From Symsagittifera roscoffensis (lineage: Eukaryota; Xenacoelomorpha; Acoela; Convolutidae), in assembly GCF_963678635.1 (NCBI RefSeq), contig NC_087065.1:34163679-34227678 (forward strand): a stretch of 64,000 bases of DNA, in the 5' to 3' direction. Shown here piece after piece: positions 18,246 to 30,194 of this stretch; position 1 is the stretch's first letter, and each line of letters begins with the position of its first letter. The position numbers and the translations under genes are program-made. The notes beneath the pieces are model-generated. The model was given only the letters and a program-made list of their open reading frames with translations, was not told the origin of the DNA and made no database searches.

Positions 18246-18779
18246 TTTCAAGTTTAATTTACGTTAATGTCTAGACAATTGCTTTTTAAAATTAATTCTG
18301 TCTGTCCGAACTTTTTGCAACTCTCTATAACTCAACGCCCTTCGACTGTCTGAGGGTCAAAATTGCTTCAAAAATTTAAGAAGTTATCGAATAAATTTTT
18401 TCAAACACTATAAAAATAAACCAAGTTTCTGGCAAAATTTACGACCTTAAGCAATTTAATAAGCCAAAAGTTGTAGCAATTTAGGTTCATTAGTTTTTAT
18501 AATCGGTTTGTTTGTCGAGAAAACGCCAAGGGATAAGCTATAATCCGACGTCAAAACAAGCAGTTTTAGGTGAATTAATTTCGTTCAGATTCGTTGACCG
18601 GAAAGGATATTTCCAACAATTTGGCATTAATTTTTTTTGTTCGAGTTTCAAGTTTTTTTCTTTTAACTAATGCCAAATTATTGGCAATAGAAAGAACTGC
18701 GAAACAATTGGAACAAACAAAATTATTTTAAAAAGCATATGTCCTATTTCAGACAATTTCTTTTGCAAAAGTTAACAAA

Positions 18780-19313
18780 ACGGCTCGTATCAGGGTAAAG
18801 CCCTGAATGTTCCGACAGCCTTTTAAGGTTCATAGAGCAATAATAACATTTAAAAAATTAATTGTAAAAAAAATAAAATGAAAATTTTTTTGCTAAAATT
18901 GGAATTTTCTTATGAAAATCATCACCCCACACGCAAAATAAAGTACAAAAGAATAGATTTTACTCCTTGTAACAAATCAATTATGGGAAATAAGCTTCTT
19001 TCAACCAATTTGCAACAATTTCTGAGACGGATTAAATCTCCGCTTACGCGTTAATAGCGCGAATTATATCGCGCGTTAATTGTCCCAAATTGGTCAAAAT
19101 GGCCAAAATGACAATTTTTAAAACCCCATAACTTTACCAAAAATGGTCACAGTAGAAATTTTTTTTTCAAATTTAAGCACAAGATACCTTTTGAATGATA
19201 TTAAAAAAACTTTGTCAAAAATGGCTAGTTAAAAAGTCGAAATTTGTCTGAAGAATAAAAAACCCACCCCGAGCACAAATATTCCGTTACTTTTGTATCG
19301 AAAGTCGGAACAA
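18780..19313 (-). mobile_element. HINE-like element, - orientation (copy 1)
   Basis: Same family as 17707-18245 but inverted: the hairpin end (CTCGTATCAGGGTAAAGCCC) comes first and GTCGGAACAA ends it at 19313. Together with 17707-18245 it makes a 540-bp inverted repeat with a 530-bp spacer. Confidence 0.55.
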
Positions 19314-19316
19314 CAA

Positions 19317-19793
19317 GACTGCTCGTATCAGGTGAAACCTTGAATGTTCCGACTGCCTTTTAAGGTTTATGGAGCAGTAATAATTTGAGTTTTTTAAATG
19401 AAAATCATCCCTCCACACGCCATATAAAGTACAAAAGGATAGATTTCACTCCTTGTAACAAAAGAATTATGGCAAATAAGCTTCTTTCAACCAATTTGGA
19501 TCGATTTCTAAGACGGATTAAATCTCCGCTTAAACGCTAAGAGCGCAAAATATATCGCGCGTTAATTGTCCCAAATTGGCCAAAATGAATCTTTAAACCC
19601 CCATAACTTTACATAATATGATCACAGTTAAAAACATCTTTTCGAATTTGAGCGTAAGACAACAATACCTTTTGAAAGGTATTTTAAAAAATCCGTCAAA
19701 AACGGCTAGTAAAAAAGTCGACTTTTGTTTGAAGAAAAAAAACCCACCCCGAGCACAAATATTCCGTTACTTTCGTTACGAAAGTCGGAACAA
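19317..19793 (-). mobile_element. HINE-like element, second - copy abutting the first (copy 1)
   Basis: Begins three bases after the previous element and runs in the same direction; it is shorter by about 55 bases through a deletion after TAATAATTTGAG. Its hairpin has lost its pairing (CAGGTGAAACCTTG). The frame 19618-19827 only reads across its conserved end. Confidence 0.55.
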
Positions 19794-20044
19794 CAATAAA
19801 GCATTCACAGCCTTTTTTCTAAAATGAAGAAATCGCACTTTAAAATTAAACGTCTAGATATTTTCCACAGATATGTTAGATTATTAATACCGTACCATAT
19901 TGCTCACTTTGCTATCGAAAGTTTTTTTTAACGCTCAAATCAACACGTAAAAACGAGTTTAAGAGACTATTTGAAATGTAGTTTTGACAAACCAAAGTGC
20001 TCAAAGATCACTGAATTTGTCAGCGATTTGGCATTACTCATTTT

Positions 20045-20414
20045 GGTAGCAAAAATGAAACAGACAGAATGAATTAAAAACATCGATTTGCCAAAGTTAA
20101 ACTGTTATTGCATGCAAATTTGATTTTCTCAGTCGACCTTGAAGCACAATTTGTCTCGCTAAAATTAGCTTTCACTAGGCAATTTTTTTTGGAAATGCAC
20201 GCTTTGCTCATTGATTTACTTCTGTATAATGAGTAACAACAAAATTTTGCACGAACAGAGTTTTAAAAAAAGTACAACCTTTCTGTTTGACATAACTTTG
20301 CATGGAGTTTTGATGTGTCAGAAAACCTTGACATACATTCTGTCTGAATAATTAGCCTTTGCATGCTAATTTTTTTATTTAATTTAGTCTGTCCGACGAA
20401 CTTATTGCTACTAC
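20045..20414 (+). mobile_element. MITE-like element related to the Tc1-like termini (copy 1)
   Basis: The left end GGTAGCAAAAATGAAACAGA and the right end GTCTGTCCGACGAACTTATT, then GCTACTAC, are inverted relatives of the termini at 17214 and 18300. The 370-bp interior shows no transposase. The other duplicate lacks three bases in the right terminus (TCCGAACTT). Confidence 0.45.
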
Positions 20415-21811
20415 TTAGTCACCATTTTTTTTTACTAATGATTAAACTAAATTGGACTTGAGTGGATCACCTCGTGCGACATTAGTTCTGAATTTTTAAT
20501 TGCCAATCTTCAATTTTACTATGAACAGACCACTGCAATTGTTTCTGAAATTTCATTTGTTCTATACTAGCAAAAAAATGTTCGATGAAACTTGGCTCAA
20601 CTATATTGGGAGTTACATCCAATCTAAATATTGATTTTTCTCCAAATGAAAAGGATTAAAAAGAAGTCAATGACCCTTCCTTTTTATCCAAGCGATTACC
20701 TAGGGTGTTGCAATCGGGTACTACATTTTTTCTTTCCCTTATAACTCATACTACGTCGTTTGAAGAGCAAAAAACGTTCGTTTGCGTGTGTTTGAGGGTT
20801 TGAGAAATTAAAATCTTATAGTCGTGGCATCTATCATTTGGGGCGGAACCACACAACACCACACACGGACCAAGAGACGACGAGAGAAGAATATGCAGAA
20901 CACAATTTTCAATCGATCAGTTCAACAGATCGAAACAGACCGACAGCTCAACAGCTGTCTGGCAACATCAGTCAGTTATGAGCAGCTGTAAGCATAAGGA
21001 AAACAGTAGGTCTAAACAGGCGAGTTGCAAATCAGTTGCAACCATTCTCGTATCGTGTCTATATTTAGTCCAAGTCAATCAGACGTTCTGGTAGTCATGC
21101 TTCGTCAACAATTGAGAGATGAACTTACTGTTCGCTTCCTCCAAGGCCGCAATTTTAAATTATTTCATTTTAGACTCAACTCAAAACTAGACTTAACTTT
21201 GAACTTAATTGATCTCTTTAACTTATGCCTAAGGTTAATTATGCAAATTTGAACTATTTTGAATCAAACTATGTACTGACCGAAACTTTTAATTCAAACT
21301 TCTACTTATTCGATGTTCTCTGACAAAGTGAAGCACTAGATGTTAAGATATTGTTACAGGATAAGATTCATAGAAAAACTATTTTTTCATTAATATCTGT
21401 TGTTCTTTTTCCTGGTCAACAAACAGTTAACTTATGTGCACAAAAATTATTCTACAATTCAATGTCTTTTGACACGGTCAACGTTCAAATGTGCATAAAT
21501 CAATTCAAATTGCCACACGGGGCAAATACGTTTGTCTTTAATTTTTAACGGTAATTTGCGTCGGAATTTCAACAGTTTTAGATGAAGCTATTTGTAAGCA
21601 GCATCTAGTTCAACTTCAAAAAACTTTCAATGCTCTCAGCCAAAATTTTTCACTACAGAATGTTTTTCAATCAAAAAACTTTAGTTACACCTTATGACTC
21701 TTGCGATAAGCTAGGGTATTGTAATCGGGTACTAGACTTTTCCCGTAAACTTAGTGCGAACAGGACTCATCTCTAGAGTTACCTTGTTTCACATTTAATT
21801 CAAATTTCCTA

Positions 21812-21897
21812 GCGTTCCTGGACCACGTAGCCTTGAGATAACGAAAACGACTGGTATGCAAAGGTCCTGGGTTCGAAATTCACCAGGGTTTATTTTT
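21812..21897 (+). repeat. tRNA-like SINE remnant (copy 2)
   Basis: Duplicate of 12030-12115 with one base change just before the B-box (GGTATGC for GGGATGC). Confidence 0.4.
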
Positions 21898-22417
21898 TCA
21901 ACCAGCAAATGTTCTGTTCGAAACAAAATTGTCGGCAATTATATGTCTGCTTATCTTTTGACGGCTTAGTTGCCCTTATCTTGGAATCGTTTTTTTTTTG
22001 CTGCGCGCCTTCATTTGGGTAGTAATCAGGCGCAGTCCGTTTCCGGTATTAAGTTTTTTTTTTAAATTTTTTTTTGAAAAATTGATTGTTTTCGGATTCG
22101 CAGTTTTTGGCCCAGTTTCCGTCGGTTCATTTCCTTTTTTTTTGTGAACGAAATGTGTTTTATTTTGTACTGTTTGTTTTTCGGTTTTTGTAAGCATGGA
22201 TTTTAATATGATTTTGAATTTTTTTATTCTGGTTGAAAGCTACTAACTTGTCAGTTTAACAAGTCTGATTTTTAATAATTTTATTTTTTGTATAGTTTTT
22301 TTTTCGAGTAAATGATTTCGGCTCATGTTATATTTATGGCCTAGTGAAATTTTATTGCGTTATTTTGAGGGCAAAAATTCCTGTTCAACAAAATCGAGCA
22401 TTATTAACTTGTCCAAA

Positions 22418-22566
22418 AAACGACTTGGACGAGAGTTAACGCCGTCACATTTGTACCCAAAGGTCTGTGGTTCGACTCTCGGCCGGACCTTGTTTTTTCA
22501 GTATGTATGCAATTGAAAAAAAAATTCTAAAAGTCGAATTGTTGGACTTTCGGTATGTTCGGGGAG
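22418..22566 (+). repeat. tRNA-like SINE remnant with shared tail (copy 2)
   Basis: Duplicate of 12637-12785. Confidence 0.5.
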
Positions 22567-23879
22567 GAGGACTTGAAATTTTTTAAATCATTTTTTTTTC
22601 GCTCAACCGTTGTCTGCTCAAAGACTCGGCTTAATTGCCACATCACTGATTTTTTTGTGTGTTCTAGACAAGTTTCTTTGCAGTTGAAAATGCAAGTGTT
22701 GTTCATTCGAGTCGCAGGTGGGACTTAAGACCAAAGATTTATCATGAAATCATTTTTTTAAAACTTGTGTCTACTCAAAGACTATCGGCTTTGTTTCCTC
22801 TTCGTGTGTTGTTTTCGGTTGCTAATTTAAAACACAAATTTCTGGCATGTTAGCCTAAAGTTAACTTCTATCGAGACATGCAAAAACTTATTTCAGAAGA
22901 TCTAATTTTCTTCATTATTTTCCATTTTTTCGACTTCTTATCGCATGTGGAACTGGTAATGCAATATGCAGTTGAAAAAAAGAAAGTTCTAAGAATTACC
23001 TATTAAGCATTCTTAATTTACAACAAGATATTTATTAAGAAAAATTAAAACTGAAAGCGAAAATTAATCAAACCAAGAACTTCGTGCTTACGAACTGACT
23101 AAAATGTCGACGACAGTAATAAGAAATGAGAATCGCGTTTTTAAAATGAAGATATAGTTCAATACTTCAGCCAGAAAAGCCAAAGCGAACGATTACGATC
23201 ATAAACATGATTCGGTAAATAATTACGTTTGTTTTGTGTGTCAATTGGTGCGAGGCGCATGTTCGCCTTTGTGTTCACTTTTATGAAAAGGTGTCAATTT
23301 TTGCGAAATTCTGAGCTTTAAGGCGAGATAATTGTTTTTTTTTTAGAATTAACCCTCTTGTAAGCTAAGGTCTAGATCAGAACATCGCCATAACTGTCAA
23401 TTCAAACACTGCTAGTCTAAAAGATTACAGGGGCTGATAAAACCAAAATTGCTGTTTTCTAAAAGGCGTCACTTAAGTCATGATAATACCATATAATCTT
23501 GAGAAAAACATAGTAGTATAAAGTAAAAATAGAAGTAAACTAAATTTTTTGGAGAAATTTATTACCCTTGCGATTGGCCAGCGTTATCAAACTGGAGTGT
23601 AGACGTTTTCTCGGGTTAACAACTAGTAAAACAAATTCAGTTGAATCAATTGCTGACATGCTCTTGTCTCATGCTCTTGACTGCTGACATGCGTAACTCC
23701 TGGGTGCACTTTTAGTTTTATGTAATTTTTTTCAGAGTTAAGATGATTTTTTGTCGGCTTCATGGATTTTGTCTCATTTTTTGTCGGCTTACTTGCGTGA
23801 TGTATCAAATTTTTTTAAAAATAATATTTTCAACTTACTTGCTTTAAAAAAAAATTAATTACAAAGTGAGTTTTTAAGG

Positions 23880-24740
23880 TTCAAGCAAAACAAGTGGTTG
23901 CACGAAATGCCTCTGCATGATCAACTAAGCCCAATTTTTTTAAACTCAAAAGTTAGGACCCTCAGAAAAAACAAATTTTCCCTCCCAAATCACTCACGCC
24001 AAAATCTGAAAAATTTAATTCAACCCAAAGATTGGTTGTGCGAAAGCTCTCTGCTTTTTGGCTACGACAAAACTTTTTATACAAAAAGCTGTTGCCCCGG
24101 AAAACACAAAATATGAGTTTTGACCGTTTTTTTAAGCTTTTTTCTCAACAAATTACACTCCCAAATCTTAGTTTTTTGGTTCAATCGAATCAACCTGATA
24201 TGGAAAGCGCCCCTTTATAATCAACTTAGCTCATTTTTTTAACTCAATTGTTAGGGCCATCGAAAAGATCAACTTTTTTTGACCGTTTTCTGATTCTTTT
24301 TGACCTCGAAAACTGCCAGGGCCCTCGGAAAAGACAATAACTGTTTTTTCACCGTTTTTTGAAACTAATTGACTTTTTTTTCGAAAACTACCTTCTGTAA
24401 ATTGAGTTTTTTTCTTCAATCGAAATAACAGGAGTCTCTTCTGTACAAGCGGCTACGGCCAAAAGTTTTTCACAATTAGAGCTATGATTCTTTCTGTTTC
24501 TCCAAAGTTTCCCTGCGTATTCCTAGGCTTATTTGGTCAATCGAGAAATCCAGTTTCAGAAATATTCTTTGCTAACGCCGCTACGACCTTCTTTTTGTAG
24601 AAAGAAAAATATATTGGTTTCGGATGTTTTTGAACTTTTGACTGTTTTTAGAAACTTTTTGACTTTTCTTATAAACTACCCTGGAGTTCAATCGAATGAA
24701 CCGGTTGCAACAATTTTTCTGTAGAAATAGCGTTATTTTA
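23880..24740 (+). repeat. Degenerate long-unit tandem repeat (copy 2)
   Basis: Duplicate of 14100-14960; at least one base differs (TTCCTAGG for TTCTTAGG, about 24522). Confidence 0.35.
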
Positions 24741-25271
24741 TTTTTCTCGTAAGAAAAATGTTCTGTCTTTGGGAAGGTTTCAATTTCTCATTAATTTTCG
24801 CCCGTCTCTTTTATTTTAGTAGAGAAACAACTATGGTTTGGGCAAAATCAATTTTTGAAATTGCCCAATTCTTCACACATCAGTATAACAAAGTTATCAA
24901 AACACCTAACTACAGCTTGAGCCAGGCTCCTTGTTATCTTTTATAGAGACAAAATTTTGATTCTATTTTTTTTCTATTTCTTATTTTAAATTTTTTTTGT
25001 GCTGTATCAAGTGGTGCGAAGCTTCGCTTCGACTCTGTGTAATTTTTGAAGCTAATTCAGTTTATTTTCTTATTCATTTGACTCTAGAGCAATGGAAAAA
25101 CTTATGGTATACCCTACTTCAATAATTTTTCTTCTGAATTAAGATTTTTGGATCCGACTACACTTTAAGGTCTTTGGAATAGTTTTTGCGTTTAAAAAAT
25201 TGATAAAATTTTCAAAAAATAATGAACACTTTCAAAACTTTTATTTTTTAAATTATTTTTTATTGGTTTAT

Positions 25272-25540
25272 TGTTCCGAGTTTTGAAGAAAATGTGAAAT
25301 ATTTAATTTGGGGTGGTTTTTTATTTAGTCAATTTTCGACTTTTTGACTAAGCATTTTCGATGGGTTTTTTAAATATCACTCGAATCATTTTTTTTGTCA
25401 TGAGCTTAAATTTAAAAAACGTATTTCACCTGTGATCTCTACCGTAAAGTAATTTGGGTTTAAATAAGGTCAATTTGGCCAAATTGGGTTAATTAAATTG
25501 TTTTCAAACTCAGCTTCGTCCTGATACAGGCAGTCATGAT
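25272..25540 (+). mobile_element. Old HINE-like element fragment (copy 2)
   Basis: Duplicate of 15492-15760. Confidence 0.4.
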
Positions 25541-25874
25541 CACTTTTTATACGAAAGCTTGTATTCCCCATGTTTTTTTTAAATTGCGAATTGCAGCTTC
25601 GCCTATGTGTAATTTATCGAGTGAAATTATACCTCATCGCGGCTACAAACAAGACAAAAACGAAAGCTGCTCCTTGATTAATTAATAATGCTTAACTTGA
25701 TTATAATTTATGCATTGTAAAATGATGTATTTTATTGGCTGCAACATTTTTAGCTATCTCTGACTAATTGAACTGTTTCTAGCACAAAGTTTAGATTGGC
25801 ATAGGTTAGATTGGAACCAAAATGGATTATATTTACACGCTTCCCTGTAAATGTAATTACATTCAAAAATCACC

Positions 25875-26021
25875 GCAAGAAATGAGCGGTTTTTGAGCGG
25901 TTTTTTAAGCAAGATTTGAGCGGTTTGAGCGGTTTTTCCAAAAAAACCGCCCAAACCGCCCAAATCGCTCAAACCGCTCAAATCTTGAGCGGTTTTTGAG
26001 CGGGATCTCGACCCGGGAAGT
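25875..26021 (+). repeat. GAGCGG foldback repeat (copy 2)
   Basis: Duplicate of 16095-16242, unchanged in the hairpin as far as I can read. Confidence 0.7.
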
Positions 26022-27109
26022 AGTTACTCTTAGTTTTTTCATTTTCTCTAATACCTATTTTGAATTGCACTTTTAGTCCCATAGTCTACGAAGTGAAAAG
26101 TTGCCCAAAGATGGTGTACTCGACAAAATTTCGGCAGGGCAATTAAAAAGAAAAATTGGCAACAAGGGGAATGTTGGTGGAATATTAGGGGAATTGGAAT
26201 ATGTGTACATGCCGTGAAGTCTACAAATTGTCTTAAATTACCACTATTGTGTTTGGTTGAAACTGTACACTGGTCAACACATTCAACAATGCATTTGGGT
26301 AAAAGCGATTTTAAGTCCAAACAGAATAAATTTTTATTTGACATAACTTGTGATAAAAAAAAGTAAAAAAAAAACAAGCTTCAGGCCATTTTTGAACAAA
26401 TTTTGGATGCAGTTTTGAGTTTTCAGGCCCGATTCATTATATGAATTCACGAAAAAACTGTTTCAGAAACTCTTCCTTTTAGTTTTTTCAAAAATAGTGC
26501 AATTTTTGACTGTACATTTTTTTCGAATATTTTGAAAAGATTATTAACGAGAAGTTTGGACGGACTGAACTGTTTAAAAAGAGCAAATCATTTTTTATGC
26601 AATAATTAATTTTTAGAGTAAATTGGGTCTCAAGGTGCTCTGAGACAATTAAATTATATGCAAAACTCTGTTATAAAGTGAATAATGCGCTTTAGAAATT
26701 TTGCAACAATTTCAACGGACAACTTTTTACATTTTGAAACTTTTCTAACCTTCAAGTTCAAACTAAAATATCACTTGGAAGGTTCGCCTGCTTTTGCCGT
26801 TTTGTCGACTGCTTACGTGTTTTGTTTTCTCAAAAATTTGCATGGAAGATCATTGTTGAATGAAAATTTGTTTTATTTGTTAACTTAACACTAGGCAGAA
26901 AATGAAATTCTCCAAAAAATCGAAATCATGTTGGATTGATCTTTTGGCAGCAGTTCAATGTAATTTTGACAATTCGATTGCCATGATTAGTAGCAAAAAA
27001 TTCGGACAGACAGAATTATTTAAAATGAGCGATCACTGCTTTTCGACGTTTTTTGCATGCAAAATCTGAAGCCGAAAAACCTTGAATTCTTTGTCAGACC
27101 AAATTCAAA

Positions 27110-27334
27110 ATGCAAGGTCGTCGATTATCCGATGATTATACTAGCCTAATTTTTAAATACTGCGATGAAATTCCAGTTTTTACGATAAAACAGTTAGCAA
27201 AATTAGTTGAAAAATTGAAATCTAGCGTTTATGATGTTTTACTAAAAAAATATATCAAGGAGTCATTTTCAACAGCAAAAACAACAGATCAGACGTCCAA
27301 AAAAAAAACAAACGGAATTGAAGATTGTTCATAA
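27110..27334 (+). pseudogene. Tc1/mariner-like transposase fragment, frameshifted (copy 2)
   Basis: The same fragment as 17330-17635, but one extra A in the run at about 27300 shifts the frame after the Lys-rich linker, so the second helix-turn-helix is lost. The third residue is Gln-coding CAA where copy 1 has CGA in the preceding codon. Confidence 0.5.
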
Positions 27335-27487
27335 TTTGGAAATTATTCGCAGAAAAACATTAGCCACCCTGAGCAATAACTTTCCTGTTTCAAGGTTTAC
27401 CATTCGACGCTTCTGATGTATTTGCCCGCCGTGGTTATGGGTTTTATGCGAAAACTCTGCATTATGAACTTTCGACGCTATTGTTTA

Positions 27488-28023
27488 TTGTTCCGACTTT
27501 CGATACGAAAGTAACGGAATATTTGTGCTCGGGGTGGGTTTTTTTTCTTCAGATAAATTTCGACTTTTTAACTAGCCATCTTTGACGGAATTTTTTTAGT
27601 ATCATTCAAAAGGTATTGTTAATTTGAGCTTAAAATTGAAAAGATATTTTACCTGTGATCATTTTTCGTAAAGTTATGAGGGTTTAAAGATTGCCATTTT
27701 GGCCATTTTGACCAATTTGGGACAATTAACGCGCGATATAATTCGCGCTATTAACGCGTAAGCGGAGATTTAATCCGTCTTATAAATTGTTCCAAATTGG
27801 TTGAACGAAGCTTATTTGCCATAATTGATTTGTTACAAGGAACGAAATCTCTCTTTTTTTGTTTTATATGGCGTGTGGGGGGATGATTTTCATAAAAATT
27901 TTCAAATTTTTGAAAAAAAATTTAATTTTATTTAATTTAATTTTTTTATGCCATTACTGCTGCTCCATAAACCTTAAAAGGCAGTCGGAACATTCAGGGC
28001 TTTGCCCTGAAATGAGCAGTCTT
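27488..28023 (+). mobile_element. HINE-like element, + orientation (copy 2)
   Basis: Duplicate of 17707-18245. This copy keeps the hairpin better (CAGGGCTTTGCCCTG) than copy 1, where it reads AAGGGCTTTGCCCTC. Confidence 0.55.
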
Positions 28024-28558
28024 GTTTCAAGTTTAATTTACGTTAATGTCTAGACAATTGCTTTTTAAAATTAATTCTGTCTGTCCGAACTTTTTGCAAC
28101 TCTCTATAACTCAACGCCCTTCGACTGTCTGAGGGTCAAAATTGCTTCAAAAATTTAAGAAGTTATCGAATAAATTTTTTCAAACACTATAAAAATAAAC
28201 CAAGTTTCTGGCAAAATTTACGACCTTAAGCAATTTAATAAGCCAAAAGTTGTAGCAATTTAGGTTCATTAGTTTTTATAATCGGTTTGTTTGTCGAGAA
28301 AACGCCGAGGGATAAGCTATAATCCGACGTCAAAACAAGCAGTTTTAGGTGAATTAATTTCGTTCAGATTCGTTGACCGGAAAGGATATTTCCAACAATT
28401 TGGCATTAATTTTTTTTGTTCGAGTTTCAAGTTTTTTTCTTTTAACTAATGCCAAATTATTGGCAATAGAAAGAACTGCGAAACAATTGGAACAAACAAA
28501 ATTATTTTAAAAAGCATATGTCCTATTTCAGACAATTTCTTTTGCAAAAGTTAACAAA

Positions 28559-29092
28559 ACGGCTCGTATCAGGGTAAAGCCCTGAATGTTCCGACAGCCT
28601 TTTAAGGTTCATAGAGCAATAATAACATTTAAAAAATTAATTGTAAAAAAAATAAAATGAAAATTTTTTTGCTAAAATTGGAATTTTCTTATGAAAATCA
28701 TCACCCCACACGCAAAATAAAGTACAAAAGAATAGATTTTACTCCTTGTAACAAATCAATTATGGGAAATAAGCTTCTTTCAACCAATTTGCAACAATTT
28801 CTGAGACGGATTAAATCTCCGCTTACGCGTTAATAGCGCGAATTATATCGCGCGTTAATTGTCCCAAATTGGTCAAAATGGCCAAAATGACAATTTTTAA
28901 AACCCCATAACTTTACCAAAAATGGTCACAGTAGAAATTTTTTTTTCAAATTTAAGCACAAGATACCTTTTGAATGATATTAAAAAAACTTTGTCAAAAA
29001 TGGCTAGTTAAAAAGTCGAAATTTGTCTGAAGAATAAAAAACCCACCCCGAGCACAAATATTCCGTTACTTTTGTATCGAAAGTCGGAACAA
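28559..29092 (-). mobile_element. HINE-like element, - orientation (copy 2)
   Basis: Duplicate of 18780-19313. Confidence 0.55.
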
Positions 29093-29095
29093 CAA

Positions 29096-29572
29096 GACTG
29101 CTCGTATCAGGTGAAACCTTGAATGTTCCGACTGCCTTTTAAGGTTTATGGAGCAGTAATAATTTGAGTTTTTTAAATGAAAATCATCCCTCCACACGCC
29201 ATATAAAGTACAAAAGGATAGATTTCACTCCTTGTAACAAAAGAATTATGGCAAATAAGCTTCTTTCAACCAATTTGGATCGATTTCTAAGACGGATTAA
29301 ATCTCCGCTTAAACGCTAAGAGCGCAAAATATATCGCGCGTTAATTGTCCCAAATTGGCCAAAATGAATCTTTAAACCCCCATAACTTTACATAATATGA
29401 TCACAGTTAAAAACATCTTTTCGAATTTGAGCGTAAGACAACAATACCTTTTGAAAGGTATTTTAAAAAATCCGTCAAAAACGGCTAGTAAAAAAGTCGA
29501 CTTTTGTTTGAAGAAAAAAAACCCACCCCGAGCACAAATATTCCGTTACTTTCGTTACGAAAGTCGGAACAA
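29096..29572 (-). mobile_element. HINE-like element, second - copy (copy 2)
   Basis: Duplicate of 19317-19793. Confidence 0.55.
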
Positions 29573-29823
29573 CAATAAAGCATTCACAGCCTTTTTTCTA
29601 AAATGAAGAAATCGCACTTTAAAATTAAACGTCTAGATATTTTCCACAGATATGTTAGATTATTAATACCGTACCATATTGCTCACTTTGCTATCGAAAG
29701 TTTTTTTTAACGCTCAAATCAACACGTAAAAACGAGTTTAAGAGACTATTTGAAATGTAGTTTTGACAAACCAAAGTGCTCAAAGATCACTGAATTTGTC
29801 AGCGATTTGGCATTACTCATTTT

Positions 29824-30194
29824 GGTAGCAAAAATGAAACAGACAGAATGAATTAAAAACATCGATTCGCCAAAGTTAAACTGTTATTGCATGCAAATTT
29901 GATTTTCTCAGTCGACCTTGAAGCACAATTTGTCTCGCTAAAATTAGCTTTCACTAGGCAATTTTTTTTGGAAATGCACGCTTTGCTCATTGATTTACTT
30001 CTGTATAATGAGTAACAACAAAATTTTGCACGAACAGAGTTTTAAAAAAAGTACAACCTTTCTGTTTGACATAACTTTGCATGGAGTTTTGATGTGTCAG
30101 AAAACCTTGACATACATTCTGTCTGAATAATTAGCCTTTGCATGCTAATTTTTTTATTTAATTTAGTCTGTCCGAACTTATTGCTACTACTTAG
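29824..30194 (+). mobile_element. MITE-like element related to the Tc1-like termini (copy 2)
   Basis: Duplicate of 20045-20414, with the intact right terminus GTCTGTCCGAACTTATTGCT. Confidence 0.45.

Larger units (their letters stand above)
17209..18330 (+). mobile_element. Tc1/mariner-like element relic with inverted termini (copy 1)
   Basis: The left terminus GCAAAAAATTCGGACAGACA (17214) matches the reverse complement of the right terminus (CTGTCTGTCCGAACTTTTTG, about 18300), and the match runs on for 30 bases or more into GAATTA and TTTAAAA. A transposase-like frame starts 110 bases inside the left end. A HINE-like element (17707-18245) has inserted into it, and most of the transposase catalytic domain is missing. 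The flanking dinucleotide TA duplication is unclear. Confidence 0.6.
11042..20823 (+). repeat. Tandem duplication, copy 1 (9782 bp)
   Basis: The whole segment from GTGGCATCTATC (11042) to ATCTTATAGTC (20823) is repeated directly at 20824-30603. Scattered single-base differences (for example at about 11191, 11666, 12074) and one- to four-base length changes in homopolymers separate the copies. The overall offset is 9782 at the left and 9779-9780 further right. The copies abut with no spacer. Contents are non-genic: SINE remnants, HINE-like elements, a Tc1-like relic, a MITE and a foldback repeat. Confidence 0.95.
26989..28109 (+). mobile_element. Tc1/mariner-like element relic (copy 2)
   Basis: Duplicate of 17209-18330, including both inverted termini and the nested HINE-like insertion. 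Confidence 0.6.
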
